Origin: Prevotella sp. | GTDB lineage: Bacteria > Bacteroidota > Bacteroidia > Bacteroidales > Bacteroidaceae | Direction: 5' to 3' | Assembly (NCBI GenBank): GCA_017619375.1 | Contig: JAFZSL010000047.1 | Span: 1 to 46,382, forward strand | Length of the DNA: 46,382 nt | Shown: positions 11,801 to 22,000 of the stretch, piece after piece | How the letters are laid out: the number at the start of each line of letters is the position of its first letter | How positions within the stretch are numbered: the first letter of the stretch is position 1 | Made by a program: the position numbers and the translations under genes | The notes under the pieces: generated by a model | Told to the model about the DNA's origin: nothing | What the model saw: the letters and a program-made list of their open reading frames with translations, nothing else | Databases searched by the model: none

Positions 11801-12984
11801 TCAAGTTGTATGACGCTTCCACCGGCATCACCTACCCGATGGTGCATGTCATGAAGCCAGACAGAACGGTTGTCGACACGTTGGATTTCGCCTCAGACGC
11901 CTTGCTTGGCACTTACGACAACCCCTTCATCTTCAAGGCTGCCGAGGAGGTGCAGCAGATGGTGCAACTGCCGCGTGAATGGTCGTGGAGGTCCATCTAT
12001 GTGCAGCCGCAGTCCACGGCCATCGCCGATGTCTTGCCCAAGGACCCGAACCTCTTGAAGCAATTCAAGAACATCAAGGGGCAGTTTGAGTTCTCTTCCG
12101 TGGACAAGAATGGAAACATCACCGGCGAGGTGACCGACATCCTGCCAGGGAAGATGTACAAGATGCAGTTGGCCAGTTCGCTCAACTTCATCGTCATCGG
12201 CACACTCATCGACGTGACCACCCATCCCCAGGTCATGCACCATGGGTACAACTGGATAGGCACCATCTCCTCGGAAGTGATGTCGCCCGCAGAAGCCTTC
12301 GCCGACCTCAACCCGGAGAAGAACGACATGGTGAAGAACCGCTCGCAAGTCGCCTTGTACAAGGGCGACGGCATCTGGGAAGGCACCTTGCAAAGCATCG
12401 TCCCGGGCGAGGGTTACATCTACCTCTCGAATGCAAAGGTGGACAAGACCTTCCATTATCCGAAACTGGGAACCCAGACGACATTGAACGAAGCGCATGC
12501 GCCGAGGAGGGCTCCCGCCGTGTATTACACACCCGTCGACCCATACACCTTCCCCGACAACATGAACGTGATTGCCGTGGTGCAGCGTGACGGGCAGCGC
12601 CTGTCAGACGCAGAGGTGGCGGCCTTCGTCAACGGTGAGTGCCGTGGAGCCATCCGCGCCAACGAGGGTAGCGAATACTACTTCCTCACCGTCATGGGCT
12701 CTTCGAGCGACGACATGGGCCGGACGGTGGAACTGCGCGTCTTCGTCGACGGCACGGAATACACCGTCGACTGCAAGAACACGTTCGTCAACGACAACGT
12801 CCTTGGCGACCTCGACAATCCCTACGTGCTCGACCTCGACGAGGCCACCGGCGTGAAGGTGCTCTACAGCGGTGACGACCTCGACGACGAGGGCTGGTAC
12901 ACCCTGCAAGGCCACAAACTGAAGAAACGACCCTCCATGCAAGGAGTGTACATCCACAAGGGCGTAAAGGTCGTGATCAAATAA
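2839..12984 (+). CDS. Giant secreted multidomain LamG-like surface protein, copy 1
   Basis: About 3,380 residues. The frame can start at TTG 2827, but ATG 2839 or ATG 2863 (MKRRISRF) is more likely; both lead into a signal peptide ending near LHADD. Along the gene I see a beta-rich N-terminal domain (to about 3770), two or more Fn3-like modules (3790-4780), a carboxypeptidase-regulatory-like module (GVISGRVTF, about 4810), a LamG-like jellyroll (5450-5970, LKLYWPMSEG), more regulatory-like modules (6100-6560, VNVTGRINGGF), a large unassigned region with an RRPPG motif (7650) and NNGDTYIG (7955), and two LamG-like domains (9800-10340 and 10410-10940; IGYWRMDEG and IGYFPM). Near the C-terminus two related modules (11575-11940 and 12540-12840) flank an IGTISSEVMSP segment. 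The tail is RPSMQGVYIHKGVKVVIK. The protein is probably displayed on or released from the cell surface, with LamG folds binding glycan or protein. The ligand is unknown, and no catalytic motif was recognised. Confidence 0.88.
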   Translation: MKQQNLKHMKRRISRFSPPRALVITLMAVLLGFSTTLHADDMKNSKYYTMTSYTDHLNFSVLLTDLNYKNTWAKNGYIKAVSGSQTYKLVTVYTKEMSSDYNENYNVFANNELKGGVAYLSNANGGAAELGYSNEQFWVWKGSDNDRTYAKIDYYYPPELANKTWEFYYYYQHNNGSWYNMKLGSAYCSPTMGLKGFDANDFTIERTDVRKMEVTLPALPDDVPVKLKNNRKHVGKYSFTFTYHLYDGATKLQKETFDCETMMEKTYSVDIPAELANFKSVDISADVQDALYCTGSGTYFWNNNSNVTRSNNFPSVPQPENLNAEYLQFDRKVDLAWQAFHDYGSGYQYIEATVPYVYRLETDRNGQKVSGENWKQIAKRSNVGTTQAQTFADNSADPNKYYRYLILNIPKAWAGAGIITDKELESPSDYIIEMLGHVESGVVDTHPAMDIYDLEQDMKVEDKVVLNWKYSRVPVSSNTVRFQLLRRVTGTSSWGELATVQGEANPASGTKLSYTDKTIASNRVRYDYKVRLSINDDANIFESDVLTAGVVAGSTVTALDATKGQHSDLVRVTWKVKQVGTADTNFELYRRYVNSGSEYMKIYATCGADDSYTYEDNTAQPGYYYEYKIEAYAGDKDSYDDTSYQNALTAIGFCQSTGVISGRVTFGSAGTSVEDVRLTLRGSDTGEGGDMQQFSQRVNGASTGIQWVADSAEVAKLFCEKDYTVQLFVRPDENLSEGAVIAEIPDFGRLRLGSKVDDGYKLYVEKFSDPSMAEITFTDFWRTEGVIIDVIAKDKGEPNYYCDLYDTYVYTTEEEVQAKRDEIRARLDSISNNSYNIGAWIPDIYGKTDYYMSLIHIIQPLEEPISLKTMTWKGKTFDSGLTIPSNVYSLVTLQNSEGAAVVSVGDSTAAVVLQSPLSTKDYTSIVGGELDPKYHIYENRCLYTVDGVNLAALMAFYSNTPLRTYCFPTTGTAFDYSTSHMANHFSVGGATGMEDAEAFRGNLCEVRVWDHVLTDKERANTNDRILSGNEPGLKLYWPMSEGIDRLVVDASLTNDVLNGRHGTVGSNIKSSTIVPSDNTLSRYAVTNSNGEYTLRGIPFIGSGSTYTLTPTKSIHVFSPTSRNGFVSGGSLTLNNYDFTDQSSFTVRGKVTYKDTSIPADSIMFKVDGAIALKGNTHVMTDMNGNYELSVPIGSHSIEAYKEGHVFSRFPSDGATYPFYQDEIINFFDSTLVNVTGRINGGFSDKDAPLGFRKSVNRLGKATLKLSLGKESQASFNYIIDKDGNGEFGKTPIPVKSATSNIQSTAYRAGGSLDDTYYVYIKTDSLTGEFSAMLPPLRYVVNSITFDGGNDYDNEPVFKDNLPVIDATNTIPEKMMCDSLQEEHANQQYYYYSAKLIRQLRTEPTITVTQNGMENGAFGERSISVRDDITREPEDVPVLNITPTGYQYLYGYPIFQQGKPYEFTITVDEQYKNLDTEEMHKEVPQDAVVSITNEASTSAATIVAQVSQVDGKELQPGDVFDVDNIDVLSDEEGKVAYGWIAGFPNLAQGYLRNLTISVNVNGRTTMWHAPDSHTDALDMVVTGGITTGNNFVTGAPDHIDMILRRPPGSSAYAQWSNDSVYVRTKTVTTTSSYSIGGGTDITFVPTIEYDLLEATVFKKNKNRVIAWDNKERRNNVYDDIYIEKEQNTYSVSTAIKTPTGKKYVQNNGDTYIGRASNLLFGKGRYVGLLKQDDGTYKLGDKTSLCTSLSFKTTFVLPQQYVIETLIPNWKAIIKSRLKWVPALTNNYCKTVEGEVIYYTTLKEGDYGYGTANSDSTVWSKEQYAAAGGHPSYLRVDGIKHTDSEEVTDSVEWANQQINAWVQKIRENEKDKLTAFDDEASYKIGNFSIASGTSVSQTTKETIAITEDLEHTKTSYNITSDTRIGATFNDVGAIGILNYSTTTNTETVLTESITETRGTTWQISDASPFTALSVDVFQSPFGYGPIFRTRGGQTCNPYEGATYTKYYQKDTELDKATMRVENPKLSVDGAAELSDVPTGTKAVFKLQLTNESETNTTCNYVLEVLEGSNPNGAILTIDGQPIGNGNTGRTVRLGGSETIYKTLYVEQSSTSIIDYEDIRLVLRSADDVTTQSDPVVLKVHFVPSSATVDISVDNTVLNMKSYELNKGVIVTVTNLNRQDPGLSGLRLQYRKKGLDTWSLAKEWKVNPGAGETRLPDGKFFTEKVSFLDDGVYELRGQTFGYYGSEGSTEVTYATDIIEVTQDLRGPKILGNPYPEWGELSYDIRNQMHVRFNETINTNALSKTENFRIVGNINNAVTDAKVPDVALQLNGDEITTQSTYQTGDSDLAVEGWFYRQSDGSVFSLGTEDNMLELYTRDGGKITARIGEREHIFESDSILPANIWNYIAMSLQADPEHQGQSLMSAIYINADMTTPVYIVKDQPVVVSPGEGKLQVGGNGMKGMMRDLAIWNIKKTVLQMYQERNELKANYTPGLIGYWRMDEGHGTTLVDRVRSCNMVMPTESWYINNRNLATHLDGSMAMDIDVSTFMPRPTDNFAVELWFRAEKGSADGELLDLANGMSVRFRQDDLMLIKTTYSDVGVMNEGIELSDVDYKDNQWHHFALNVRRGANAIFYIDGQAVKTIPETEVPVPNSQYFSIGDKFKGDIDEIRIWNGALTGNLIADRRYERLNSSYVGLIGYFPMERIHRDESGHVTTSYTMENLGDTTVVRLEIINADGFTQATNAPALLPGSQRLTLDENEFYYVASDEEIYFSFPDDMLPRMDGNEFTVVVTNVKDLHGNNSELIAWKVKADFALLNWANSDVIDIVYDRMAPMEIEQNLYNLSSSSQSYEILNLPTWLTVHNPVGTCSSSMYNTIKFTLHPSAPIGTHTLFTYVSDCNGIKRSLCWRITVKGDEPNWSVTPSLYESSMAMVGQLYVADKICENPLSKIAAFDDLGTCRGVAYPEYMDTRDAYYLNMYVYGNSDSKYNKLTFKLYDASTGITYPMVHVMKPDRTVVDTLDFASDALLGTYDNPFIFKAAEEVQQMVQLPREWSWRSIYVQPQSTAIADVLPKDPNLLKQFKNIKGQFEFSSVDKNGNITGEVTDILPGKMYKMQLASSLNFIVIGTLIDVTTHPQVMHHGYNWIGTISSEVMSPAEAFADLNPEKNDMVKNRSQVALYKGDGIWEGTLQSIVPGEGYIYLSNAKVDKTFHYPKLGTQTTLNEAHAPRRAPAVYYTPVDPYTFPDNMNVIAVVQRDGQRLSDAEVAAFVNGECRGAIRANEGSEYYFLTVMGSSSDDMGRTVELRVFVDGTEYTVDCKNTFVNDNVLGDLDNPYVLDLDEATGVKVLYSGDDLDDEGWYTLQGHKLKKRPSMQGVYIHKGVKVVIK

Positions 12985-13014
12985 ATGCTCCATAACCATC
13001 AAGATGCAATGATT

Positions 13015-16000
13015 ATGAAAAAGAATATTATGACATACCATGCGAGAATGGCATTCTCATGCTTGTTGTTGATGCTGATGGCTGTTCCATTGCAGCTGCG
13101 TGCCGACGACATGAAGGAAGCGAAGAACTTCTGGATGAACAGCCATTCCAACTATATGACGTTCACCGTCCTCGTGACCGACCTGCATGCCAAGAACACA
13201 TGGGCAAAGGATGGCTACATCAAAGCCTATGACAACCCGAACCGGTCGGGAACGCCCATCACCCTGTTGCGTGTCTATACGAAAGACATGGACAATGACG
13301 AAGAACCGTTGTGGGAGGTGTTTGCGAAGAACATGGTCAGGGGTTCCAAGGCTTTCATGCAGAACACCGTGCCCATGGGCGATGCCGACCCCCAGGGTGC
13401 ATTGAAACTCGACGAGACCACCTTCTACGTCAACAAAGGCAGTGGAGCCAACGACACCTATGTCATCATCGACTATTATTACTCGCCTGAACTGGCAGGC
13501 AAGACCTGGTATTTCTATTATGAATACGAGCACAACTCCAGCGGGCACAAGGTGATGAGCCTGGGGTCGAACTATTGTTCGGAAACGGTGGACTGCTCCC
13601 ATTTCGACGCGATGGACTACTCGCTCAAGCGCTCCAACCTGAACACCATCGAGGTGAAGCTTCCCGCCATGCCCAACGACATCGACCAGAAGCTGCAGGA
13701 TGTGCGCAAGCACGTGGGGCACTACGACCTTGCCATCAACTACACGCTCTTCGATGGAACCGTCAAGACACAGACGGAGGCTTTCGACTGCCAGACGCAG
13801 GCTGCCACGACGGCAAACATCACCATACCCTCCGAGGCACGCAATTTCAAGACCATAGACATCACGTTGGCGGTGCGCGAAGCCTTGGAGGCTGATGGAG
13901 GAGCATGCTTCTGGGACGAGCGAAAGACATTGGACCTGAAGAACGTCTTCCCCCATGACCCGCAACCCAGCAAGCTGGGAGCCGACTTCCTTCAGTTCGA
14001 CAACAAGGTGGACCTCACTTGGAACGCCTTCACATTCGTGGAGGGACTCGAATACATCAAGACCGCCTATCCCTACGTCTACAGGATAGAAACCGACCAG
14101 TATGGCACACCCAAGTCGGGGCAGTCGTGGACCAAGCGAGACCAGCTGTCATCCGTCGGCGACACGCAGCATAGGAGCTACACCGACCAAAACGTGGCTG
14201 CCGATGGCAAATACTACAAATATTTGATCATGAACGTGCCGAAAGATTGGGAGAACAAGGAAGGGCTCAATTACCAAGCCCTCCAAAGTCCGTCGGAGGA
14301 GACCATCAACTCCTTGGGACACGTCTTCTCCAATGTCGTCTCCGCCGGTGCGCATGTCAGCATCTACAATTTGAAGCAGGATGTCACTGTCAAGGACAAG
14401 GTGAGGCTCACGTGGGAGTATTCCCGCGTGCCCGGATCTTCCAGTTCCGTCTCGTTCGAGATGTGGCGTTGCATCTCCGGCACGTCCAATTGGGAAACCT
14501 ACGCCACGGGCATCATGGGCGAGGCCAACCCCAAGGCGGGCTATACCCTTGCCTTTGTCGACGCCGACCTGCCCAGCAGGGAGGAGACCTTCGACTACAA
14601 GGTGGTGCTCAAACTCAATGGTGGGAAAGACCAGTTTGAAAGCAACGTCGTGACAGCAGGACTGCTCTCCGGCACCACCGTCACCGAACTCACCGCCACC
14701 AAGGGCGTGCACGAAAAGGTGGTGCGCGTGGCATGGAAGGCCAGTCAGGTGGGTACGGCAAACAGCAACTTCGAACTCTCCCGTCGCTATGCCGGCACCA
14801 ACGACGAGTTCCTCACCATCTACAACACCAGCGGCTCCAGCGACAGTTACACCTACGAGGATAACTCGGTGCAGCCGGGACGTTACTACGAGTATCAGGT
14901 GAAGGTCTATTCAGGCGAGAAGGAGCGTTATGACGAGAACAACTTCCAGAACATGCTTTTCGACACCGGTTTCTGCCAAGCCAGGGGCGTCATCACCGGG
15001 CGCGTCACCTTCGGCACCAGCGACACCGCAGTGGACGGCGTGCGGCTCACGCTCCAATCCAGCGACGAGGGGTCGGACAACCAAGTCACCAATTACTCGC
15101 AACGTGTCAACGGTGTCTCCACCGGCATCGCATGGGATGCTGATTCGGCTGACATCGCCACGGTGTTTGGTGATGACAAGGACTATACCATTCAGATGTT
15201 CTTGCGTCCTGATTCCAGTCTGGCACAGGGAGCCGTCATTGGCGAGATTCCCGGTTTTGGCAGGATCAAAACCGGTGGATATGCCAATGGGCATTATGAC
15301 ATCCTCCTTGAAGAACGTAAGAATTACCACGATACGTACACCTACAACTATGTGAACCATTGGAGACATATATTGTATTGGGCGGATGAAAACAAACCTA
15401 CGGGCGAACTCGATGGAGAGACTTGCTATAAACACGATCAAATGGAGCAGGTAGTCAGCCAATGGAAGGCCGAAGGTTATGAGCGCATAGGCAGGGAAGG
15501 CACCCACCAGATATATGGCAACGGGGCTTTCATCGGCCTTTACTTGAAGAAGGAGGCGCTCTCCGAACCGATAGTGGTGGGAGAAAGCGTGAGCAAGACC
15601 AGTCTTTTCCAATCGAATGTGTCCATCCCGACCAATGTGTTCTCGCTGTTGTCGTTGCAATCCAGTAAAGGCGAAATCGGCATCAGGGTCAACGACAGTA
15701 TTTCCAATGACTTCACACTCATATCGGAAGATGAGAAAACCGAGGAAATGGGTGATTTGGGAGATTACCAAGTCATCAGTGGCTTCCTGGTGACATTCGA
15801 CGGCTATTACAATACGTTTTTCGACACATATCCTCTTGTCATCAAGAACAGTAGTGTTGGCGAGGGAATACATCAGACAACATCATTGCAACATGTCATG
15901 ACCCCGTTCTCGGTGGGTGGTGCGGCAGGCATCGACGACCAAGAAGCCTTCAGGGGCAATGTCACCGAAGTGCGCGTCTGGGATCATTTGCTCACCGACA

Positions 16001-19000
16001 AGGAACGCGCCACCAACGACGACCGCATGCTGGGCGGACGTGAGACGGGACTGATGCTCTACTGGCCGATGGACGAAGGCATCGACCGCCTGGTTTACGA
16101 CGCTTCATACGCCAACGACCTGCCCAACGGGCGCCATGCCGTCGTAGGATCCAACATCAACGTATCGACCATCGTGCCTTCCGACATCCAACTCTCACGA
16201 TATGCCGTGACCAGCAACAGCGGGGAGTATACGTTGAGAGGCATTCCCTTCATCGGCTCGGGAAGCACCTATACCATCACTCCCACGAAGAGCATCCACG
16301 AGTTTGCGCCAACCTCGCGAAACGGCTTCATCAGCGCCTCCAACCTGACGCTCAACAACTACAACTTCACCGACGAGTCTTCGTTTGTCGTGCGGGGAAA
16401 GGTGACCTATCTCAACACCAACATCCCCGTCGACAGCATCACCTTCAAGGTGGACGGCTCATTGGCAGAGGCGAAGAAAGGCTCCGTCATGACCGACTCG
16501 AAAGGCGAGTATGAAATCAACGTGCCGATAGGAAGCCACAGCATAGAAGCCTACAAGGAGGGACACAAGATCAACACCTTCCCGGCAGACGGCACGACCT
16601 ATGACTTCCGTGAGTCGATGGTGGTGAACTTCACCGACTCCACCCTGGTCAATGTCACCGGACGTATCAATGGCGGCTTCACCGACAAGGATGCGCCCTT
16701 GGGCTTCCACAAGAGCACCAACCGCCTGGGCAAGGCCGTGGTGACACTGAGCATCGGCCGTGAGGCGATGAGCTCGTTCAACTATGTCGTCGACGCCCAT
16801 GGCGACGGCCGCTTCGGTACAGAGCCGATACCCGTTGCCAGTGCCACCGACAGCATACAGAGCCATGCCGTGCGTGCCGGAGGCACCCAGGACGAGACAC
16901 GCTTCATCCACATCACCACCGACCCTCAGACGGGAGAGTTCTCCGCCATGCTTCCTCCCTTGAAATACAAGGTGGAGCGCATCACGTTTGAGAGCGGCAA
17001 GGATTACGACAACGAGCCGGTGTTCAAGCAAAACCTGCCCATCATCGACGCCACCAACACCACGCTGACCAATATGAAAGAAGACTCTTTGGTCATAGAG
17101 ACGGGAGAGGTGAGGCGCTATCCCTATACCGCCAAATTCGTCAGGCAGTTGCGCAACATCCCGGCCATCGATGTCGCCCAAGGCGACATGACCCATGGGG
17201 GATTTGGGGCCAAGTCTGTCAAAGTGGCGCTTGACAATGGCGACAAGGTAGACGTGGCGGTGATGAAAGAGGATGAGAACGGCCCAACCTACTTCTACGG
17301 TCATCCCTTCTTCGAGCAGCAATCCAACTATACGTTTGACATCCATGTGGCGGAGAAGTACAAGAACCTTGACACCAAGGAGGTCTTCGAGGAGATACCC
17401 GAGGATGCCGTCGTGAGCATCATGAACAATGCCAGCCTCTCCACATTGGTCATCGGCAAGGAGGCCGTCGTCGATGGCAAGACCATGACGTCCGGGCAGG
17501 TCTATGACGTGCCCAACATCCAAGTGAAACCCGACAAGAAAGGACTGGTGAAATACACCTGGACGGCTGGCTGGCCCAACCTTGCCGAAGGCTTCCTGCG
17601 CAACCTGAGCATCGGCGTGAAGGTGGACGGCAGGACGACGATGTGGCAGGCTCCCAACTCCGCCACCGACGCCCTCGACCTCGTCGTGCTGGGCGGCATA
17701 CCCACCGGCTCCAATTTCATCACACAAGCGCCAGACCACGTGGACATGGTCATAAGAAGACCACCGGGAAACACATCTTCGGCCACGCTGACAACAGACA
17801 CCATACACAACTATTACCATTTGGAAAGTTCGTATGATGGAAAAGGTACTTTCGGAGGAGCCTTTGTCAATCTGGCTCCATCCTACAAGGTAGCTTCCGG
17901 CCCCATCGCCTTCCTGATCGGCACCTCCTTCCGTCCGTATCTCGAAGAAACCTTCAAGGCCAATGCTTACAATGAGGAGGACGAAAAGGAGGACTCCACA
18001 TACACCTACACGATCAGCACGACCATGAAGACACCGTCGGGAAACCTCTATACCCAGAACAACGGCGACACCTACATCGGACGAGGGACGAACATCCTTT
18101 TCAGCAAGGGAATGACCGTGGGATTGTTCCGGCAGCCCGACGGGTCCTACAAACTCGACACCAAGGAGTCGCTATGTTTCTCCAACCAGTTCTCCACCGT
18201 TTTCGCATTCCCGCAACAGTATATCGAAGAGGTGCAGATTCCCAATTGGGAAAAGAGAAGGGAAAGCCTGCTGACCGAAGTGGAAGGCGACCTTAGTGAC
18301 GATAATGTATGCCCTGCCGTCCCAGGAAAGGTGATGTACTACACCACCTTGAAGAAAGGCGACCCAAGGCGTGGCACAAAGAACATAGACGACTGCTGGA
18401 CCAAGGAAGAGTATGAAGCTGCAGGTGGATACCCGTCCTACCGCATGGTGTCGGGGCTCTCGGCCGATAACAACGACCTCACCGACAGCATACAGTGGTG
18501 CAACAACCAAATCCTGGTTTGGAAGAAGCACATCGAAGAAAACGAAAGGGAGAAACTCGATGTCTTCGCTCAAGACTCTTGCCTTATCGGCAACTACAGC
18601 ATCGCAAGCGGAACATCGGTCACCCAAACCGTAAAGAACAGCGGCTTGGTCGATTTCGACAACTACACCTACAAGAAATCCTATAACGTCACTCTTGAGT
18701 TCCACCCCTTGGGAAACCTATGGAACAACCTCGGCGGGTACACCATTCTCGGATGGAGCTGGAAGTGGGGTTCCACAAATACGACCACCTCAAGCAGGAC
18801 GGAAGGCTCGCAGTTCAGCTGGACACTCAGCGACTCTGAACCCACGACGGCACTGTCGGTGAACGTCTATAAGTCGAACACGGGATGGGGACCCATCTTC
18901 CGCACCTTGGGAGGACAGACCAGCAATCCCTACGAGGGTGCCACCTATACGAAGTACTACCAGAAGGGCACCGAACTCGACAAGGCCACCATGCGTGTGG

Positions 19001-22000
19001 AGAATCCCGTGCTCACCGTAGATGGCGCCAACACCGTCAGCGACGTGCCCACGGGAGGAAAGGCGAAGTTCATACTGTGCCTGACCAACGACAATGACGT
19101 GAACGCGACGGCGACCTATGTGCTCGACGTATTGGAGAACAGCAACCCCAACGGCGCCAAACTGACCATCGACGGCGATGTCCTCTCGAAAGGCGATGGG
19201 GGAAGGGTGGTCAAACTCAAGTCGGGGGAGACCATCAGGAAGACCTTGTATGTGGAGCAAGGCAGCAGAGACATCATCGACTATGAGAACATAGGGCTCG
19301 TGCTGCGCTCAAAGAATACCTATTCCACCCAGAGCGACCCTGTCTTCCTGAACGTGCATTTCGTGCCGGCATCCGCACTTGTGGAGATGAGTGTCGACCA
19401 CACTGTCCTGAACAAGGAATTGTACAAGCAAAACAAAGGCTTCATCGTCACCTTGACCAACCTTGACAGGCAGGACAAGGGATTGGAGGGAGTGCGCATA
19501 CAGTACCGTAGGAAGGGCTTGGACGCATGGATTCTCGCCAAGGAGTGGAAGACAGCCCCCAAAGCCGGCGAAGACCCCATACCGGAAGGCGAGAGCTTCC
19601 CATGGCCCGTATCCATGCCCGACAACGGCATTTATGAAATGAGAGCACAAACCTGGGGCGAATACGGTTCCGGCGAGGTGACCTACGAGACCGACATCGT
19701 GGAGGTCACACAAGACCTGAACGGACCGCAAATCCTCGGCCAGCCTTATCCCGACAGTGGCTCGTTGTCGTATGTCATGCACAACGACATGCATGTCCGT
19801 TTCAACGAGGACATCAACGGCAACGCATTGAGCAAGTCGGACAACTTCCGCATCGACGGCAACTTGAACAATGTGGTGAACACCAAGACTCGAGACGACG
19901 TGGCATTGCAGCTGAATGGCGACGAGTTCTCCACGCAGGCGACCTTCGACATGAACGAGAACCATATTGCCATGGAGGCCTGGGTCTATCTGCAGAAGGA
20001 TGGCACTATCATCAGCATAGGAACGGAGGACAACGAATTCGCAATCCTGACACACGATGGTGGAAAACTGGCTTTGCAAGCCGGACCCAATTCCAACGTC
20101 CTTGAACTGGATAATATCCTTCCTGCGAACATCTGGAATTACATCGCCATCAGTTACGACCGTGAGGAAGGAGAGGCAACGGGATTGTTCAATGGCCTTT
20201 TCATCAACGCGGGCATCGACTACCCGTACTTCTTTGCCTCGAATGTACCCGTACCCGCCATGAGTGGAGCAGGAAAACTCCATATCGGAGGAGACGGCAT
20301 GGTGGGAAGGATGCACGACCTGGCCATCTGGAACATCCAGAAATCGGTGCATAACCTTTATGCCGCAAACAGGGAGACGAAGGCCAGCTTCACCCCCGGA
20401 CTCATGGGCCATTGGAAAATGGATGAAGGACACGGCACGACCGTCGTAGACCGAGTTCGTTCGCGTGACATGGTGTTGCCTGCAGAGAGTTGGTATATCA
20501 ACAACCGCAACCTTGCAGCCCACCTGGAAAACGGCGAACCACTCCAAATCGACATCGCAGCGTTCGCACCCCGCAACACAGACAACTACGCATTGGAGTT
20601 CTGGTTCCGTGGCAATAATGTCGAATCCAACACGAGTGCCACCTTGCTGCAAGTCAACAACCGACTACGCCTGGGCTATGAAAACGGTGTGATGACCCTC
20701 ACCACCTTCGAGGACCCGGGAATGGGCGAGGTGAACAGCAAACCGAAAGAGACTTTCCTGCTGACGGAAACCAACTACAACGACAACCAATGGCACCATC
20801 TGGCACTCAACGTGAGAAGGGGCACCAGCGCCATCGTCTACATTGACGGCAGGGATGTGAAAACCATGCCGGAAGACCATATGCCGGCCATCGACGGAAG
20901 CAGGCTGCTTGTCGGAGAAGGCTTCACTGGCGACATCGACGAGCTGAGAGTGTGGAGTGCGGTGCTCACGGGTGAAATGATTGCCGACAGGCAATACGAG
21001 CGCCTCGACAGCACTTACGCCGGACTGATAGGATACTTCCCCATGGAGAGCATCCATAGGGACGAGAATGGCAATGTCGTTACGGATTTCTCAACGGAGA
21101 ACTTCGGCGACAACTCACAACTCAACAATCTCAGGATGGTGAATGGCGAACTGTTGAGCAAGGCTGCCAGCGCACCGGTGCTGCTGCCGGGTTCGCGCCT
21201 CATGCGTTTGGATGACTCTGATTTCGACTTCACCGTCTCCGACCGCGATATCTACTTCACCTTCCGCGATGACGTGCTTGCAAGAATGGACGGCAACGAG
21301 TTCACCGTGACCATCAGCAACATCAAGGACAAACACGGCAACATCTCCGACCCCATCGTGTGGAAGTTCAATGCCGATTTCTCCATCATCGAATGGGGCA
21401 GCAACACCACAGTCTCTGTTGTCAAGGACCGTGCAGAAACCAAGACCGTCCAAATCCCACTCTTCAAATTCAATACAGGATCTGAGGATTATGAGATAAT
21501 GAACTTGCCCACATGGATCACGACGGAGAATAAAATCGGCATCATGAAGGATTACGTGCTTGATCTTGAGTTCACCATCCTGCCATCGGCACCCATGGGC
21601 ATACACCCCGTCTATCTCTACGTGGGCGACAGATTGGGCATCACAAGGGTGATGAAGATGGAAGTCATCGTGACGGGCGACGACCCGAACTGGGCTGTTG
21701 ACCCCAACCTCTACGAGAGCAACATGATCGTCATCGGCCAACTCTACACGGGTGACAAGGTGTGCGAGTATGAGCGTTCCTACATCGCCGCTTTCGACCA
21801 GATGGGTGAATGCCGTGGCGTGGCTCATCCGCAGTATGTGGAATCGCGCGATGCTTACTATCTGACCATGAACATCTACGGCGCGTCAAGCACGGAAATC
21901 AGCACGGGCAAGCGCAGGCTCTACTTCAAGATGTATGATGCGGAGAAGGGAATCATCAGCCCGCTCGTGCAAATCACCATGCCTGACGGCACTGTGGCCG

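Noticed and set aside
12985-13015. ATG at 12985, directly after the stop of giant copy 1, as the start of copy 2.
   Set aside because: It would put ten polar residues before the signal peptide; ATG 13015 gives a normal one. The earlier ATG remains formally possible.
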